Part shown: positions 42,975 through 53,510 of the stretch, piece after piece
Numbering within the stretch: the first letter of the stretch is position 1
How the letters are laid out: the number at the start of each line of letters is the position of its first letter
NCBI GenBank assembly: GCA_003140175.1
Contig: PLJD01000070.1
Location: 26,757 to 90,756 of the forward strand
Direction: 5' to 3'
Source: Actinomycetota bacterium
GTDB taxonomy: Bacteria; Actinomycetota; Acidimicrobiia; IMCC26256; PALSA-555
DNA length: 64,000 nucleotides
Translations under genes and position numbers: made by a program
Notes under the pieces: generated by a model
The model's input: the letters and a program-made list of their open reading frames with translations, nothing else
The model's database searches: none
What the model was told of the DNA's origin: nothing

Positions 42975-43727
42975 GTGGCTTTGGCGCGCTCGGAGCTGTC
43001 CCGCCCTCAAAGCTCGGAGGGTGATCCCGGCGCAGAGAACCGGCTCTACGCGACCTTGCGGCCGAGCATCTTGTGGCCGCGGACGGCTCGCCGACGCCGG
43101 CGGATGGAGGTCCGCACGGCGTTCTTCGACGACGAGGTCCTCGAGGCGGTGACCTCCGGCGTCACGCAGGTCGTGATCGTCGGCGCGGGATACGACGGTC
43201 GGGCTCTGCGATTCCGCCGTCCCGGCGTCCGGTTCTTCGAGGTGGACCATCCCGCCACCCAGGGTGACAAGCGTCGACGCGTCGAAGGCCTGGGCGTGGC
43301 ACTCGATCACGTGACGTTCGCCTCGATCGACTTGATGCGGGAGCGAATCGGCGATGTTCTGGCCGCGGCCGGGCACGATCCCGCCCGCCGCAGCCTGTTC
43401 CTCTGCGAGGGTCTGCTCCTCTATCTCACGCCACCGGTCGTTGAGTCCCTCCTGCGCGACCTCCGGGACCGGTCGGCTCGGGGCAGCCGCTTGGCGGTGA
43501 GCACCCGCGAGGACATGCCGGGGGCGTCCGCCTTGGCTGCCGCGCGCGGAGCGGGACGTCGCCTGCTGCTGGCGTTGATCGGCGAGCCGCGCCGTTCGTC
43601 GTTCGGGATCGGCGAGTTCGGACAGCTCCTCGAACGAACCGGTTGGACGATCGTGCGAGAGGTGACGCGACACGGGCGACCCGGCGACCGGCGCCGGCGA
43701 CTACTCCTCGCGGCGGAGGTGCACTAG
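42975..43727 (+). CDS. SAM-dependent methyltransferase, leucine-carboxyl-methyltransferase-like
   Basis: 250 aa. The SAM loop VIVGAGYDGRALRF (67-80), FEVDHPATQGDKRRRVEGL (88-106), SIDL and the FLCEGLLLYLTPPVVESLL stretch are typical of the actinobacterial TIGR00027/LCMT-like family. It is shorter than usual (about 280-300) at the N-terminus, so the GTG at 42975 may not be the true start or the N-terminal cap is reduced. O-methyl transfer to a carboxylate or hydroxyl of an unknown small molecule. Confidence 0.85.
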   Translation: MALARSELSRPQSSEGDPGAENRLYATLRPSILWPRTARRRRRMEVRTAFFDDEVLEAVTSGVTQVVIVGAGYDGRALRFRRPGVRFFEVDHPATQGDKRRRVEGLGVALDHVTFASIDLMRERIGDVLAAAGHDPARRSLFLCEGLLLYLTPPVVESLLRDLRDRSARGSRLAVSTREDMPGASALAAARGAGRRLLLALIGEPRRSSFGIGEFGQLLERTGWTIVREVTRHGRPGDRRRRLLLAAEVH

Positions 43728-43900
43728 CGGGGACCGAGCCACCTTGGGGTGGGCAACCGATCGGAGTCTGGGCTCCGCCGGTGCGACGGGCCGCGCTTGA
43801 GCCCTGGGTCGATCCGAAGCGCGCCCGGGGTCGCGGTGCGAGACTGCACCGCGTCGCGCGCGGCCCGGCTGCGGGTCGCTTCCCTGGGCCTGGAGGTCGT

Positions 43901-44596
43901 GTGGAACTCGTCGAGGTCATGCGCATCACGGGTGCCGTTCGGGAGTTCACCGACGAGGCCGTGAGCGACGAGGAGGTTCATCGAATCCTCGACGTCGCCC
44001 GGTTCGCACCCAGTGGCGGCAACCGGCAGGGCTGGCGGGTCATCCACGTGCAGGATGCCGCCCTGCGCCGCTCCCTCCGAGATCTGTATCTGCGCGGCTG
44101 GTACGACTACCTGGCCCAAGGTGCCGCGGGGCTCGTCCCTTGGTCTGCGATCGCGGACCGGGATGCCGAGCGGGCGGCGATCGCCGGCGCGAGCACGATT
44201 GCCGAGCAGGCGGCCGCGGGGCCCGGCGGATTCGCCGAGCATCTCGATCGGGTCCCGGTGCTGCTCGTCGTGCTGGCCGACCTCCGCACGCTGGCCGCCG
44301 TCGACCGGGACTTCGACCGCTACACACTCGTCGGGGGAGCGTCGATCTATCCGTTCGTCTGGAACGTCTTGCTCGCGGGACGCGACGCTGGACTGGGCGG
44401 GGTGATCACGACGATCCTCACCCGCGAGGAGCGGGCAGTCCAGGAACTCCTCGGGATACCGGACGAGTGCGCACTCGCCGCGGTCGTCGCGCTCGGCCAT
44501 CCCCAACGCCAGCCGACCCGGTTGCGTCGAGCGGCGGTCACCGAGTTCACGACGGTGGACCGATTCGACGGGTCGCCGTTTGGGGCTCCTGCCTGA
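43901..44596 (+). CDS. Nitroreductase-family FMN oxidoreductase
   Basis: 231 aa. GTG at 43901 with GGAGG 4 nt upstream; ATG 43919 is an alternative. TGAVREFTDEAVSDEEVHRILDVARFAPSGGNRQGWRVIHVQD is the FMN-phosphate-binding start of the fold, and GGASIYPFVWNVLLAGRDAGLGGVITTILTREERAVQELLGIPDECALAAVVALGHP the end. NAD(P)H-dependent reduction of nitro, quinone or halogenated compounds; substrate unknown. Convergent with a VOC gene. Confidence 0.92.
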   Translation: MELVEVMRITGAVREFTDEAVSDEEVHRILDVARFAPSGGNRQGWRVIHVQDAALRRSLRDLYLRGWYDYLAQGAAGLVPWSAIADRDAERAAIAGASTIAEQAAAGPGGFAEHLDRVPVLLVVLADLRTLAAVDRDFDRYTLVGGASIYPFVWNVLLAGRDAGLGGVITTILTREERAVQELLGIPDECALAAVVALGHPQRQPTRLRRAAVTEFTTVDRFDGSPFGAPA

Positions 44597-44608
44597 TCGG
44601 CCGACGGG

Positions 44609-45076
44609 TCAGCTCGCGGCGGCGGACGGCGCGAGTGCCATGAGCTCGACTCGTACCCCATCGGGGTCCGCCAAGAAGACGACGTCGACGCCCAAGTTCG
44701 AGCGGGTTTCGTCGAGCACGGTCCCACCGAACTGGGTGAGGTGTCGAGCAGCGGCGTCGACGTCGTCGACGTAGAACGACAGGTGGGTGAGGCCCCGCTG
44801 GTTGCGACGCCACGACGGCTGACCACCCACGGCCGGGTCGCGGAAGGCGAGGAGCTCGACCTTCAGATCCCCGAGCGTGACGAACTGCGAGGTCAGCGAC
44901 ACCGGACCGTCGACCTCGAGGCTGTCGGCGAGTCCGTCGAGCTCGGCGCTGGTGAGCTCGAATCCCTCGGCCGGGCTGAAGCCGAGACCATCGCAGTAGA
45001 AGCGGCGCGACGCGTCGAGATCCGAGACGCACAGGCCCAGGTGAGAAGGCCGGTACGCCGGCGCTGCTCCACTCAT
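44609..45076 (-). CDS. VOC-family protein (glyoxalase/dioxygenase-like)
   Basis: 155 aa single VOC module. SHLGLCVSDLDASRRFYCDGLGF opens the first half, GLTHLSFYVDDVDAAARHL the second, ending VVFLADPDGVRVELMAL. Metal ligand candidates are His12, the Glu of KVELLAF, His in GLTHLS and the Glu of RVELM. Likely a metal-dependent lyase or dioxygenase. ATG 45076 has GGGAGG 7 nt upstream and a TAGCCT -10 box about 50 nt upstream. Confidence 0.88.
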   Translation of the reverse strand: MSGAAPAYRPSHLGLCVSDLDASRRFYCDGLGFSPAEGFELTSAELDGLADSLEVDGPVSLTSQFVTLGDLKVELLAFRDPAVGGQPSWRRNQRGLTHLSFYVDDVDAAARHLTQFGGTVLDETRSNLGVDVVFLADPDGVRVELMALAPSAAAS

Positions 45077-45142
45077 CGCAACCTCCCGCGGGCTGGACCC
45101 GTCGCTGGAGCGGGGAGGCTAGTGGAGCCAACTCCCAGTCGG

Positions 45143-45148
45143 TAGCGT
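45143..45148 (+). promoter_or_regulatory. -10 box TAGCGT of leaderless transcript
   Basis: TAGCGT ends 8 nt before the GTG at 45157. Confidence 0.5.
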
Positions 45149-45156
45149 CACGTGCT

Positions 45157-46017
45157 GTGCGGATCGTCGTGGCGCTGGTTCTGATCCTGACCGTGTCGTT
45201 CGTCGGGCGTGCTTCGGCCGCGCCCCGTCCGACGGCGTTCTGCGTCGCGGTCCTCGCGTTTAATGCGAACCGACCCCCTTCGGAGAGTGAAGCGGTCGCG
45301 GCGTTGCAGCGCCTGGCCGGGGCAGCTCCGACGACGGTCCGGACCAGGCTGCGCGTCATCGTACGGGCGGTCGAGCGTGGCGACCCGTCCGTCGTGCTCG
45401 CCCAAGCGAACGGTTCCCAGACCCCTCCGTCTGCGGCCCTCGCCGCCGCCGGCAACGCCGTCGCCAGTCACGCCAACCACACCTGTGGTGTCTCGGTGAA
45501 CTTTCTCGCCGCGGTGCCGACCGGAATCTCGGCGCGTCCAGTGGATCCCGCGGTCTGGGCTCGAACGGTGTGCGGCAGCCTCTCGAGCTGGGGCCAGAGC
45601 CTCAAGGACGCGGGATCCAGCCTCCTCACGCCGCTCAGCGGTGTGACCACCACCCTGCCCGAGGTACGCAGCGCGTTGTCGCAGTTTCTGGGAGCCGCGA
45701 TTCTCAGAACCCAACAGCTCCTCGACCAGCTGGACGAAGCCGGGACTCCCAAGGCCGCGCACGGCAACGCCTTCGTCGCCTTCATTCACGACGGCGTGAC
45801 CCAAGCGCAACAGGTCTTCCTCGAGGCGGAACCCGCCGCCCAATCGCTGCCCAACGACCCACAGGGCTTTCAGATTGAGGGCCAAGCGCTGGTGCAGAAG
45901 CTCGACGACGCCGGGAGGCAGGTCGCGGCATTGGCCCGCACCGCCGAGGCACAGATCAAGGCGCCCACCCTCCGCCGAGCCCTGTCGTCCGAGCCGGCCT
46001 GCGCGGGAATCGGCTGA
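45157..46017 (+). CDS. Secreted helical protein of unknown function (paralogue of 9337-9966)
   Basis: 286 aa. Signal peptide 1-21 (FVGRASAAP). Two regions: an N-terminal helical part with Cys28 and Cys in HTCGVSV, then a second part starting VWARTVCGSL that aligns with the secreted protein at 9337. Shared features are Trp-x3-Cys at its start, the AGTPKA motif (LLDQLDEAGTPKAAHGNAF), and a final Cys before a short Gly-rich end. The N-terminal domain is absent from the other copy. Function unknown; adhesion or wall binding is a guess only. Leaderless GTG start. Confidence 0.75.
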   Translation: MRIVVALVLILTVSFVGRASAAPRPTAFCVAVLAFNANRPPSESEAVAALQRLAGAAPTTVRTRLRVIVRAVERGDPSVVLAQANGSQTPPSAALAAAGNAVASHANHTCGVSVNFLAAVPTGISARPVDPAVWARTVCGSLSSWGQSLKDAGSSLLTPLSGVTTTLPEVRSALSQFLGAAILRTQQLLDQLDEAGTPKAAHGNAFVAFIHDGVTQAQQVFLEAEPAAQSLPNDPQGFQIEGQALVQKLDDAGRQVAALARTAEAQIKAPTLRRALSSEPACAGIG

Positions 46018-46046
46018 AACCGGCTACTGGTCGACCGGATATCCAG

Positions 46047-46340
46047 TCAACGGCCCCAACGACGGTTCGACCGCCGCTGCGGTGCGCGGGCGACGTCCGG
46101 TGTCTCCTCCCGGTACGTGTCGCGTAGGCAGCGTCCGCACGGCCGGTACCCCGACGCCTCTGCGGCCGCCGCGTCGGCGAAGAAGACTCGGTCCTTCTGG
46201 TAGGTGCCCTTGGCGAGACCGGCCCGCGGCGCCCGGCAGTCGAGGCGGCCGTAGACGCGGGTCTTCGCGTTCCCTCCCAAGGTGCCGGGCTCGGGGCTCA
46301 TGAAGAAGCCCTCCGGCCCGAGCAGGCGATAGGTCTTCAG
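46047..46340 (-). CDS. Ada-like metal-binding domain protein with probable CTG start
   Basis: 97 aa. Similarity to small Ada metal-binding-domain proteins starts exactly at LKTYRLLGPEGFF. Leu1 is a CTG codon (46338-46340) preceded by GAGGGAGGG 3-4 nt away, and no ATG/GTG/TTG lies at this position, so a CTG start is likely. Cys35, Cys68 and Cys71 correspond to Ada zinc-site Cys; the position of the second Cys (residue 39) is Arg, so the site has only three Cys ligands. The FFADAAAAEASGYRPCGRC stretch is characteristic. Methyl transfer is unlikely; DNA or metal binding is possible. Confidence 0.72.
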   Translation of the reverse strand: MKTYRLLGPEGFFMSPEPGTLGGNAKTRVYGRLDCRAPRAGLAKGTYQKDRVFFADAAAAEASGYRPCGRCLRDTYREETPDVARAPQRRSNRRWGR

Positions 46341-46612
46341 CGGCCCTCCCTCGAGCAACCCCTCCCGCCTGCACGGTACTGGCCGATCCGCCTCGACGAG
46401 GTCGTTCGCCGGCGCCGGGCCAACGATCGGGGCCGGCGCGAAACCCCTGACCCGCCGATCGCCACGACACCGCACCGCGGCGGCGACGCCCGCCAGGGCG
46501 TTCTCCGCCCGGGGGGATCCGGCGAGCGCCCCGGGCGATCGGTGGGCGATCGCCTCGAGCGACCAAGACCCGTGACGTCGCGCCGCGCCCGGGGTCGACC
46601 CCGGGCGAGTCG

Positions 46613-48472
<1,860 letters not shown>

Positions 48473-48786
48473 CAGGGCCTTCCAGAGCTGGAGGAGCGCG
48501 AACCATCAAGGATACGCGTCCGCCGGGCCGCTTCCCGCAATGCACGACCTCCCCGAGCGGCCGTCCGGCCTGATCGTCACCCGAGCACCCCTCGTGGCGG
48601 CGCGCCCGACCCCGAGATCCCAGCCCGTCGCCGGCGGGGCCGCCCGCATCGGGCGGCCATCGCGGGCAGCGGACCGATCCCGCCCCGCCACAACCCGGGG
48701 GCCTCGAGCGCACCAGGGCGGCGATCCCTCAGGGGACCTCCCGCCCGCCCGGACCAAACGGCCAGGAGGGCGACGGGCCCGGGGGT
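48473..48786. other. Intergenic region upstream of typA
   Basis: 314 bases, extremely GC-rich, no gene recognised; it holds the typA promoter (not identifiable by eye) and the 3' end region of the SDR gene on the same strand ends at 48787. Confidence 0.4.
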
Positions 48787-49614
48787 TCAGCCGAGGTTCT
48801 CGTTCGGATCAAAGCTCAAGGTCAGCGCGCCGGTCATCAGGGCGCCCAGGGTGCCGCCATCGGTCACGAAGTTCTCGCCGGACACGTACGAAGCGGCGCG
48901 GCTGTTCAGGAAGATCAGCGGGTAGGCCTGCTCCTCGGGACGTGAGCGCCGACCAGCCCCTTGCGTGAACGTGTCGATGAGCTCCTTGCCCGCGAAATCC
49001 TCGAAGGCCGGCATCATCGGCGTGTCGGTCGGGCCCGGGCTGATGCAGTTGGCTCGCACGCCGCGCTTGGCGAAGTCGATGGCGGCGTGCATCGTCCAGA
49101 CGACGATGGCCTCCTTGGACGGTGCGTAGCCGGTTGCGATCTCGTCGGGATGCGCTTCGCACCACTGCTTGGCTTCGGCGAAGCCGTCGGTCGTGACCAG
49201 GGGCATCCACTTCGCGATGTTCTGGAGATAGCCGCTCCCCGCGGTCGAGGAGATGCTGGCGATCGCGCCCCCCTCGGTCATCCGAGCGGCGCTCAGCTCC
49301 GCGAGGTGGCGCATCGCGACGAAGTTGACGACCATGGTGTCGAGGTCAGAAAACGGCGGCCCGGGAAGCCCGGCGCAGTTGAACAGCGCGTGGAGGGTGC
49401 CCCCGATGGTGTCGATGGCGGCCGTCGTGGCGTCGGGATCCTTGAGGTCGACCGACTGGTAGCTCGCAACGTCGACCGGGGGCTCCTTGAGATCCAGCAC
49501 GTGGATCTCGGCGCCGAGCGCGGCGAGCTCGGTGACCGTCGCGGCACCCATCCCCGCGCCGCCGCCACCGCTGACGACCACCCGCATCCCCTCATAGCTC
49601 CACAGTGACGTCAT
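48787..49614 (-). CDS. Short-chain dehydrogenase, coniferyl-alcohol-dehydrogenase-like
   Basis: 275 aa. Cofactor loop VVVSGGGGAGMGAATVTELAALGAEIHVLDL with Asp ending strand 2 (NAD preference), FNCAGLPG, Ser in SISSTAGS and YAPSK. A roughly 30-residue insertion (LQNIAKWMPLVTTDGFAEAKQWCEAHPDEI) between the catalytic Ser and Tyr is typical of coniferyl-alcohol and 3-alpha-hydroxysteroid dehydrogenase-like SDRs. Substrate is unknown but lignin-type alcohols or steroids fit the neighbourhood. ATG 49614. Confidence 0.9.
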   Translation of the reverse strand: MTSLWSYEGMRVVVSGGGGAGMGAATVTELAALGAEIHVLDLKEPPVDVASYQSVDLKDPDATTAAIDTIGGTLHALFNCAGLPGPPFSDLDTMVVNFVAMRHLAELSAARMTEGGAIASISSTAGSGYLQNIAKWMPLVTTDGFAEAKQWCEAHPDEIATGYAPSKEAIVVWTMHAAIDFAKRGVRANCISPGPTDTPMMPAFEDFAGKELIDTFTQGAGRRSRPEEQAYPLIFLNSRAASYVSGENFVTDGGTLGALMTGALTLSFDPNENLG

Positions 49615-49836
49615 CCCGTGCCTCCCACGCGTGCCCGGTCGGATCGCCGAGCTCGGGCCCTGACACTACCGACCGGCGCGGTCGCGCACCTCGCGGTGGA
49701 GTTCGTCACCACCGCCGGGGACCGTGGCACCGGTCTGGGCTCGCCTCGTCCCATCCGCGGCACGGCGTCGTCCGTCGCACCATGCGGGCGGCGTACCGTG
49801 GCGCGGCGGTCGTCGATCCCGCGCCGAGCGGGGAGG

Positions 49837-49842
49837 TAGCGT
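49837..49842 (+). promoter_or_regulatory. -10 box TAGCGT before SDR gene
   Basis: TAGCGT ends 6 nt before the GTG at 49849; GGGAGG directly before the box could instead be a ribosome site with long spacing. Confidence 0.4.
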
Positions 49843-49848
49843 CGCCGC

Positions 49849-50628
49849 GTGGGACGGCTCGACGGCAAGGTGGCGCTGATCTCGGGCGGGGCGCGGGGTC
49901 AAGGCGCGGCGGAGGCACGGCTCTTCGTGGAGGAAGGCTGCCGTGTGCTCGTCGGGGACGTCCTCGATGCCGAGGGTGCGGCACTCGCCGAGGAGCTGGG
50001 ACGCGACGCCCGGTACGCGCATCTCGACGTGACGAGCGAGCACGACTGGACCGAAGCCGCCGCGCTCGCCGGACGTGAGCTTGGGGCCCTGAACGTGTTC
50101 GTGAGCAACGCCGGAATCTCGCCGCCCGCCGAGCCGATCACGAACACCTCACTCGACGACTACCTGCGGGTCGTGGGCGTCAATCAGGTTGGAACGTTCC
50201 TCGGGATGAAGGCGGTCATCCCGCCGATGATCGACGGGGAGGGCGGATCGATCGTGGTGATCTCGTCGGCGGGCGGGATCGAGGGGACCTGGGGCCTGTC
50301 CGCGTACGTGTCGACCAAGTTCGCCGTGCGGGGCCTGACCAAGGTCGCGGCGCTGGAGCTCGCTCGTCAGGGCATCCGGGTCAACTCCGTCCATCCGGGA
50401 CCGATCGACACCGCCATGCTCGAACCCGAGGCGTGGCATGGCCTCGACGTGCGCGCCGGCATGGCCGCGGCGATGCCCCTCGGTCGTCTCGGCGAGCCGC
50501 GCGAGATCGCCGAGCTCGTGCTGTTCCTCGCGAGCGACGCGAGCTCGTACTGCACGGGCGCGGAATTCGTCGCCGATGGAGGCCACCTCGCCGGTCCGTT
50601 CGCCCCGCACCTCCACGGCCGGGGTTGA
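49849..50628 (+). CDS. Short-chain dehydrogenase, 3-hydroxysteroid-type
   Basis: 259 aa classical SDR. GRLDGKVALISGGARGQGAAEARLF is the cofactor motif, VSNAGISPP replaces NNAG, Ser in VVISSAGG, YVSTK supplies Tyr/Lys, and the end ASSYCTGAEFVADGGHLAG is typical. Asp after strand 2 (VLVGDVL) suggests NAD+. Closest in style to 3-alpha/20-beta-hydroxysteroid dehydrogenases of actinobacteria. GTG start, divergent from the SDR at 48787. Confidence 0.92.
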   Translation: MGRLDGKVALISGGARGQGAAEARLFVEEGCRVLVGDVLDAEGAALAEELGRDARYAHLDVTSEHDWTEAAALAGRELGALNVFVSNAGISPPAEPITNTSLDDYLRVVGVNQVGTFLGMKAVIPPMIDGEGGSIVVISSAGGIEGTWGLSAYVSTKFAVRGLTKVAALELARQGIRVNSVHPGPIDTAMLEPEAWHGLDVRAGMAAAMPLGRLGEPREIAELVLFLASDASSYCTGAEFVADGGHLAGPFAPHLHGRG

Positions 50629-50819
50629 CACCCGCCGGTCGGACAGTGTGTGCCGCGGATCACGACCACGGTCGCGCTCACCGGCAACCTCGTCACCGAC
50701 GCGACGCGGCCCGGTCAAACCGGTGACCAGCGGACTCGGCGCCGTGACCACGGAGCTGAGGACCGACGCCGCGGCGTTCGGAGTCCGCTGCTAACCGAGC
50801 CGTCGTGCTCCGGGCCTCA

Positions 50820-51248
50820 TCAGCATTTGAGGGTTTGGGTCTTCGCCTTCAGGGCCTTCGCGAGGGGGTGGGCGTTGACCGTGCTCTCGAAGGTGGCGAT
50901 CCAGTTCGGCCCGATGACAAAGACGGTCGGCGTCGAGGCATGAGCTTGGCGCATCTCCGCGCAGATGTTCTTCTTCCCGTTCGGGAGGAGCTTCACGAGG
51001 CTCGCGTGCGACGTGAAGACCGTCAGCACGACATCGAACTCGTGGCCGACGGTGCAGGACCCCTCGCTGATCCCCGAGTTGCCGGCGCCGGTGTCGGCGG
51101 TGAAGTCCTTGCAGCCCAGTCCCTTCGCGGTGATCAGTGTCGCCAGGGCTTGTGCGGTCTGGGGCTGGGCGGTGGCTGCCCCCGCCGCGCTCGCCATGAC
51201 CGCCGTGAGGACGATCAGCGAGAGGGCAAAGGTCCGCAGCGGTGCCAT
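50820..51248 (-). CDS. Small secreted protein of unknown function
   Basis: 142 aa. ATG 51248 has AGGAG 8 nt upstream. Signal peptide 1-28 (ending GAATAQP). The mature domain has Cys46, Cys65, Cys96 and the final residue Cys142, probably two disulfides, and alternates short helices and strands (FDVVLTVFTSHASLVKLL; PTVFVIGPNWIATF). Two Cys at the ends clamp the fold. No family recognised. It lies between an SDR gene and the VOC pair but has its own ribosome site. Confidence 0.75.
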   Translation of the reverse strand: MAPLRTFALSLIVLTAVMASAAGAATAQPQTAQALATLITAKGLGCKDFTADTGAGNSGISEGSCTVGHEFDVVLTVFTSHASLVKLLPNGKKNICAEMRQAHASTPTVFVIGPNWIATFESTVNAHPLAKALKAKTQTLKC

Positions 51249-51412
51249 GCGTGGTGCTCCTGGAGGTCGTCGACCGGGCCCGAAGGTGGCCGGGTCGTCC
51301 GCCGCCTCGGGGAGGCGACACTGTACCGGTGGCCTCACCGGATCTCGGCGCGACATGCCTTGGGGGACATCGCACGCCGGGATGTCCCCTCACCCGCGAT
51401 CGAGGCCGCGGT

Positions 51413-51784
51413 TCAGCGCGGGTGGTCCTGTTGGAGCTCGACCGTGAAGCCGGACGGGTCAACGATCCAGATCTGGACCGTGTCGCCCTGGCGCCCCTGT
51501 TCATAGGGAACGGACGCGTCCTCGAGCTCACGGATCGCGGCGTCGAGGTCTTCGACACCGAAGCAGACGTGCGGTCCGGTCGGATCAATGGACGGCGCAC
51601 CCCGGTGTGGTGCGTCCACGAGGTGGAGTTGCGCGGTGTCGACGGTGAACCAGTGTCCGGCGACCCCGGGGATCGTGGGGCGCGACGCTGACTCCAGCGC
51701 CAAGCGGGTGGAGTAGAAATCGCGGGTCGGCTCGAGACATCCCGCGACGTTGACGGAGACGTGCAGGATCCGCGTGACTTTCAT
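51413..51784 (-). CDS. VOC-family protein, second of a coupled pair
   Basis: 123 aa. TRILHVSVNVAGCLEPTRDFYSTRL opens the module, HVCFGVEDLDAAIRELED follows, and it ends IWIVDPSGFTVELQQD. Its ATG (51784) overlaps the stop of the preceding VOC gene by 4 nt, so the two single-module proteins are co-translated and may form a heterodimer. Metal ligands His8, Glu of VEL and His in PHVCF. Substrate unknown. Confidence 0.87.
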   Translation of the reverse strand: MKVTRILHVSVNVAGCLEPTRDFYSTRLALESASRPTIPGVAGHWFTVDTAQLHLVDAPHRGAPSIDPTGPHVCFGVEDLDAAIRELEDASVPYEQGRQGDTVQIWIVDPSGFTVELQQDHPR

Positions 51785-52179
51785 CGCGCCGCCCTGGGGT
51801 CCTCGGGTGGTTCCAGCTGCTCCATGAACTCGAGTCGCATGTTGCCCGGTGCCTCCACGAAGGCGATGCGCCGCACCCCGAAGGGGCCTCGCACGACTGC
51901 GGGCCCCCAGAGGATCGTATGGCCCGACAGTTGCGCTTCGAGGTCGTCGCAGAGCAGCGCGGGGTGGAGGAAGCACTCGTCGGGCAGGTCACAGGCGTCT
52001 TCGTAGATGGCGCGTGTGAACAGCGTCACTTGGACTGGCCCAACGAACACCTCGGCGCGTTGGCCGCCCTCCCAGTCGAGCGGCTCGGTGACCTCGAAGC
52101 CGGCGGAGGTGTAGAAGGCGAGCGCGGCGTGGAGGTCCCGCACCTTGACCGCAAGATTTGCGAGCCCTGTCACAGTCAC
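51781..52179 (-). CDS. VOC-family protein, first of a coupled pair
   Basis: 132 aa. GTG 52179 is favoured because GGGGAG lies 7 nt upstream; the frame extends to 52218 without similarity. GLANLAVKVRDLHAALAFYTSAGFEV is the start of the module and MRLEFMEQL the end. Only some metal-ligand positions are obvious, so it may be a binding rather than catalytic module. Coupled to the downstream VOC gene and divergent (65 bp) from a Gfo/Idh/MocA oxidoreductase. Confidence 0.82.
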   Translation of the reverse strand: MTVTGLANLAVKVRDLHAALAFYTSAGFEVTEPLDWEGGQRAEVFVGPVQVTLFTRAIYEDACDLPDECFLHPALLCDDLEAQLSGHTILWGPAVVRGPFGVRRIAFVEAPGNMRLEFMEQLEPPEDPRAAR

Positions 52180-52244
52180 GGCGCTGCTCCCCGTCGGCCA
52201 GTTAGACCGTACTGTCACTGCTACTCGTCGTGGGAGGTCACATC

Positions 52245-53393
52245 GTGGACAGGGTTCGGATCGGAATCGTCGGCATCGGCAACATCGCGCCCCTGAACGT
52301 GGCCGGCTATCTGGCTGATCCCCGCTGCGACGTCGTGGCCCTCTGCGACCCCCGGGAGGACAAGGCCCGCCAGATGGCCAGCGAGTGGGGCGTCCCGACC
52401 GTCTACACCGCGCTCGATGACCTCCTCGCCGACCCGGGCGTCGATGCGGTCGAGATCCTCACCCCGACCCATCTCCACAAGGAGCACGTGCTCGCCGCGA
52501 TCGCGGCCGGCAAGCATGTCTCGTGCCAGAAGCCGATCGCGAACAGCGTCGCGGATGGCGTCGAGATGACCGACGCCGCCCACCGGGCCGGGGTGGTCTT
52601 CCGGGTCAGCGAGTGCTTCTTCCACTACGCGCCGCTCATGAAGGCCAAGGAGCTGATCGCCGCGGGCGCCATCGGCCCGCCCACGATGCTGCGGGTCAAG
52701 ACCGTCGTCGGGACCACCAACACCACATTCCAGAACCAGCTCGAGCCCCAGGGTTACGTGTGGCGGTTCAACGCCCAGAGCCCCGGTGGGCATCTCTTCG
52801 ACGACATCGTGCACAAGTACGCCACCGCCCTCTGGCTCTTCGACCAAGACATCACCAGCGTGCAGGCCGTCGTCCGCCAAGCGCCCCTGTTCTTCGAGGC
52901 ACCGACGGCTGCGATCTGGGAGTACCAGCGCGAGACGCTGCTCGGCATGATGGAGGTCACCTACGCGCCGCACATGTCGCTGCGGAGCAGCTACTACGGG
53001 GCCGACGAGTTCTTCGAGATCCAAGGTACCGACGGGTTCATCTGGGTGACCCGTGCGACCGGTGAGATGCTCGACCTCCCGCCCGTCGTGGTCTATCACC
53101 CGGACGGCACGACGACCGGGTACTCCAACCTCGACGCGGATTGGCGCTCGGGGTTCCTCAACTCCTCGCGCCATTTCGTCGATGCGCTGATCGAAGGCCG
53201 TCCCGATCCGGAGATGACCGGCGAGCTCGCGGTGAAGACATTGCAGCTGTGCTTCGCGGTCTACCAGGCGAGCAACGAACGGCGGCCCGTTGACCCCGCC
53301 TCGATCCGCGACGCGGTGTCGCCGCCGTGGTGGCCGCCCAATCTCGCCGAGACGCCCGCGTTCCTGGAACGCTACGGGCGCGAACCGATCTGA
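52245..53393 (+). CDS. Gfo/Idh/MocA-family NAD(P)-dependent oxidoreductase
   Basis: 382 aa. GTG 52245 has GGGAGG (52232-52237) 7 nt upstream. Rossmann motif GIVGIGNIAPLNVAGYL at the N-terminus, VEILTPTHLHKEHVLAAIAAGKHVSCQKPIANS with the catalytic Lys-Pro, and the C-terminal alpha/beta domain with GGHLFDDIVHKYATALWLF (His and Asp of the active site). Typical for sugar, inositol or ring dehydrogenation. Divergent from the VOC pair, with which it may share one catabolic route. Followed by the hairpin at 53435. Confidence 0.93.
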   Translation: MDRVRIGIVGIGNIAPLNVAGYLADPRCDVVALCDPREDKARQMASEWGVPTVYTALDDLLADPGVDAVEILTPTHLHKEHVLAAIAAGKHVSCQKPIANSVADGVEMTDAAHRAGVVFRVSECFFHYAPLMKAKELIAAGAIGPPTMLRVKTVVGTTNTTFQNQLEPQGYVWRFNAQSPGGHLFDDIVHKYATALWLFDQDITSVQAVVRQAPLFFEAPTAAIWEYQRETLLGMMEVTYAPHMSLRSSYYGADEFFEIQGTDGFIWVTRATGEMLDLPPVVVYHPDGTTTGYSNLDADWRSGFLNSSRHFVDALIEGRPDPEMTGELAVKTLQLCFAVYQASNERRPVDPASIRDAVSPPWWPPNLAETPAFLERYGREPI

Positions 53394-53434
53394 TCCGCCG
53401 GCGGCCGCGGGTCGCCGGTGCCGCCCCCAGCAAT

Positions 53435-53468
53435 GATGAGGACCCGCGTCACGACGCGGGTCCTCATC
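53435..53468. terminator. Perfect 16-bp inverted repeat, bidirectional terminator
   Basis: GATGAGGACCCGCGTC, AC loop, GACGCGGGTCCTCATC. It lies between the convergent genes ending at 53393 and 53511; no U-tract on either strand. Confidence 0.75.
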
Positions 53469-53510
53469 ACAGCCTGGTCGCCGGGGATCGGCCCGGCGCT
53501 CGCTGGCGGG

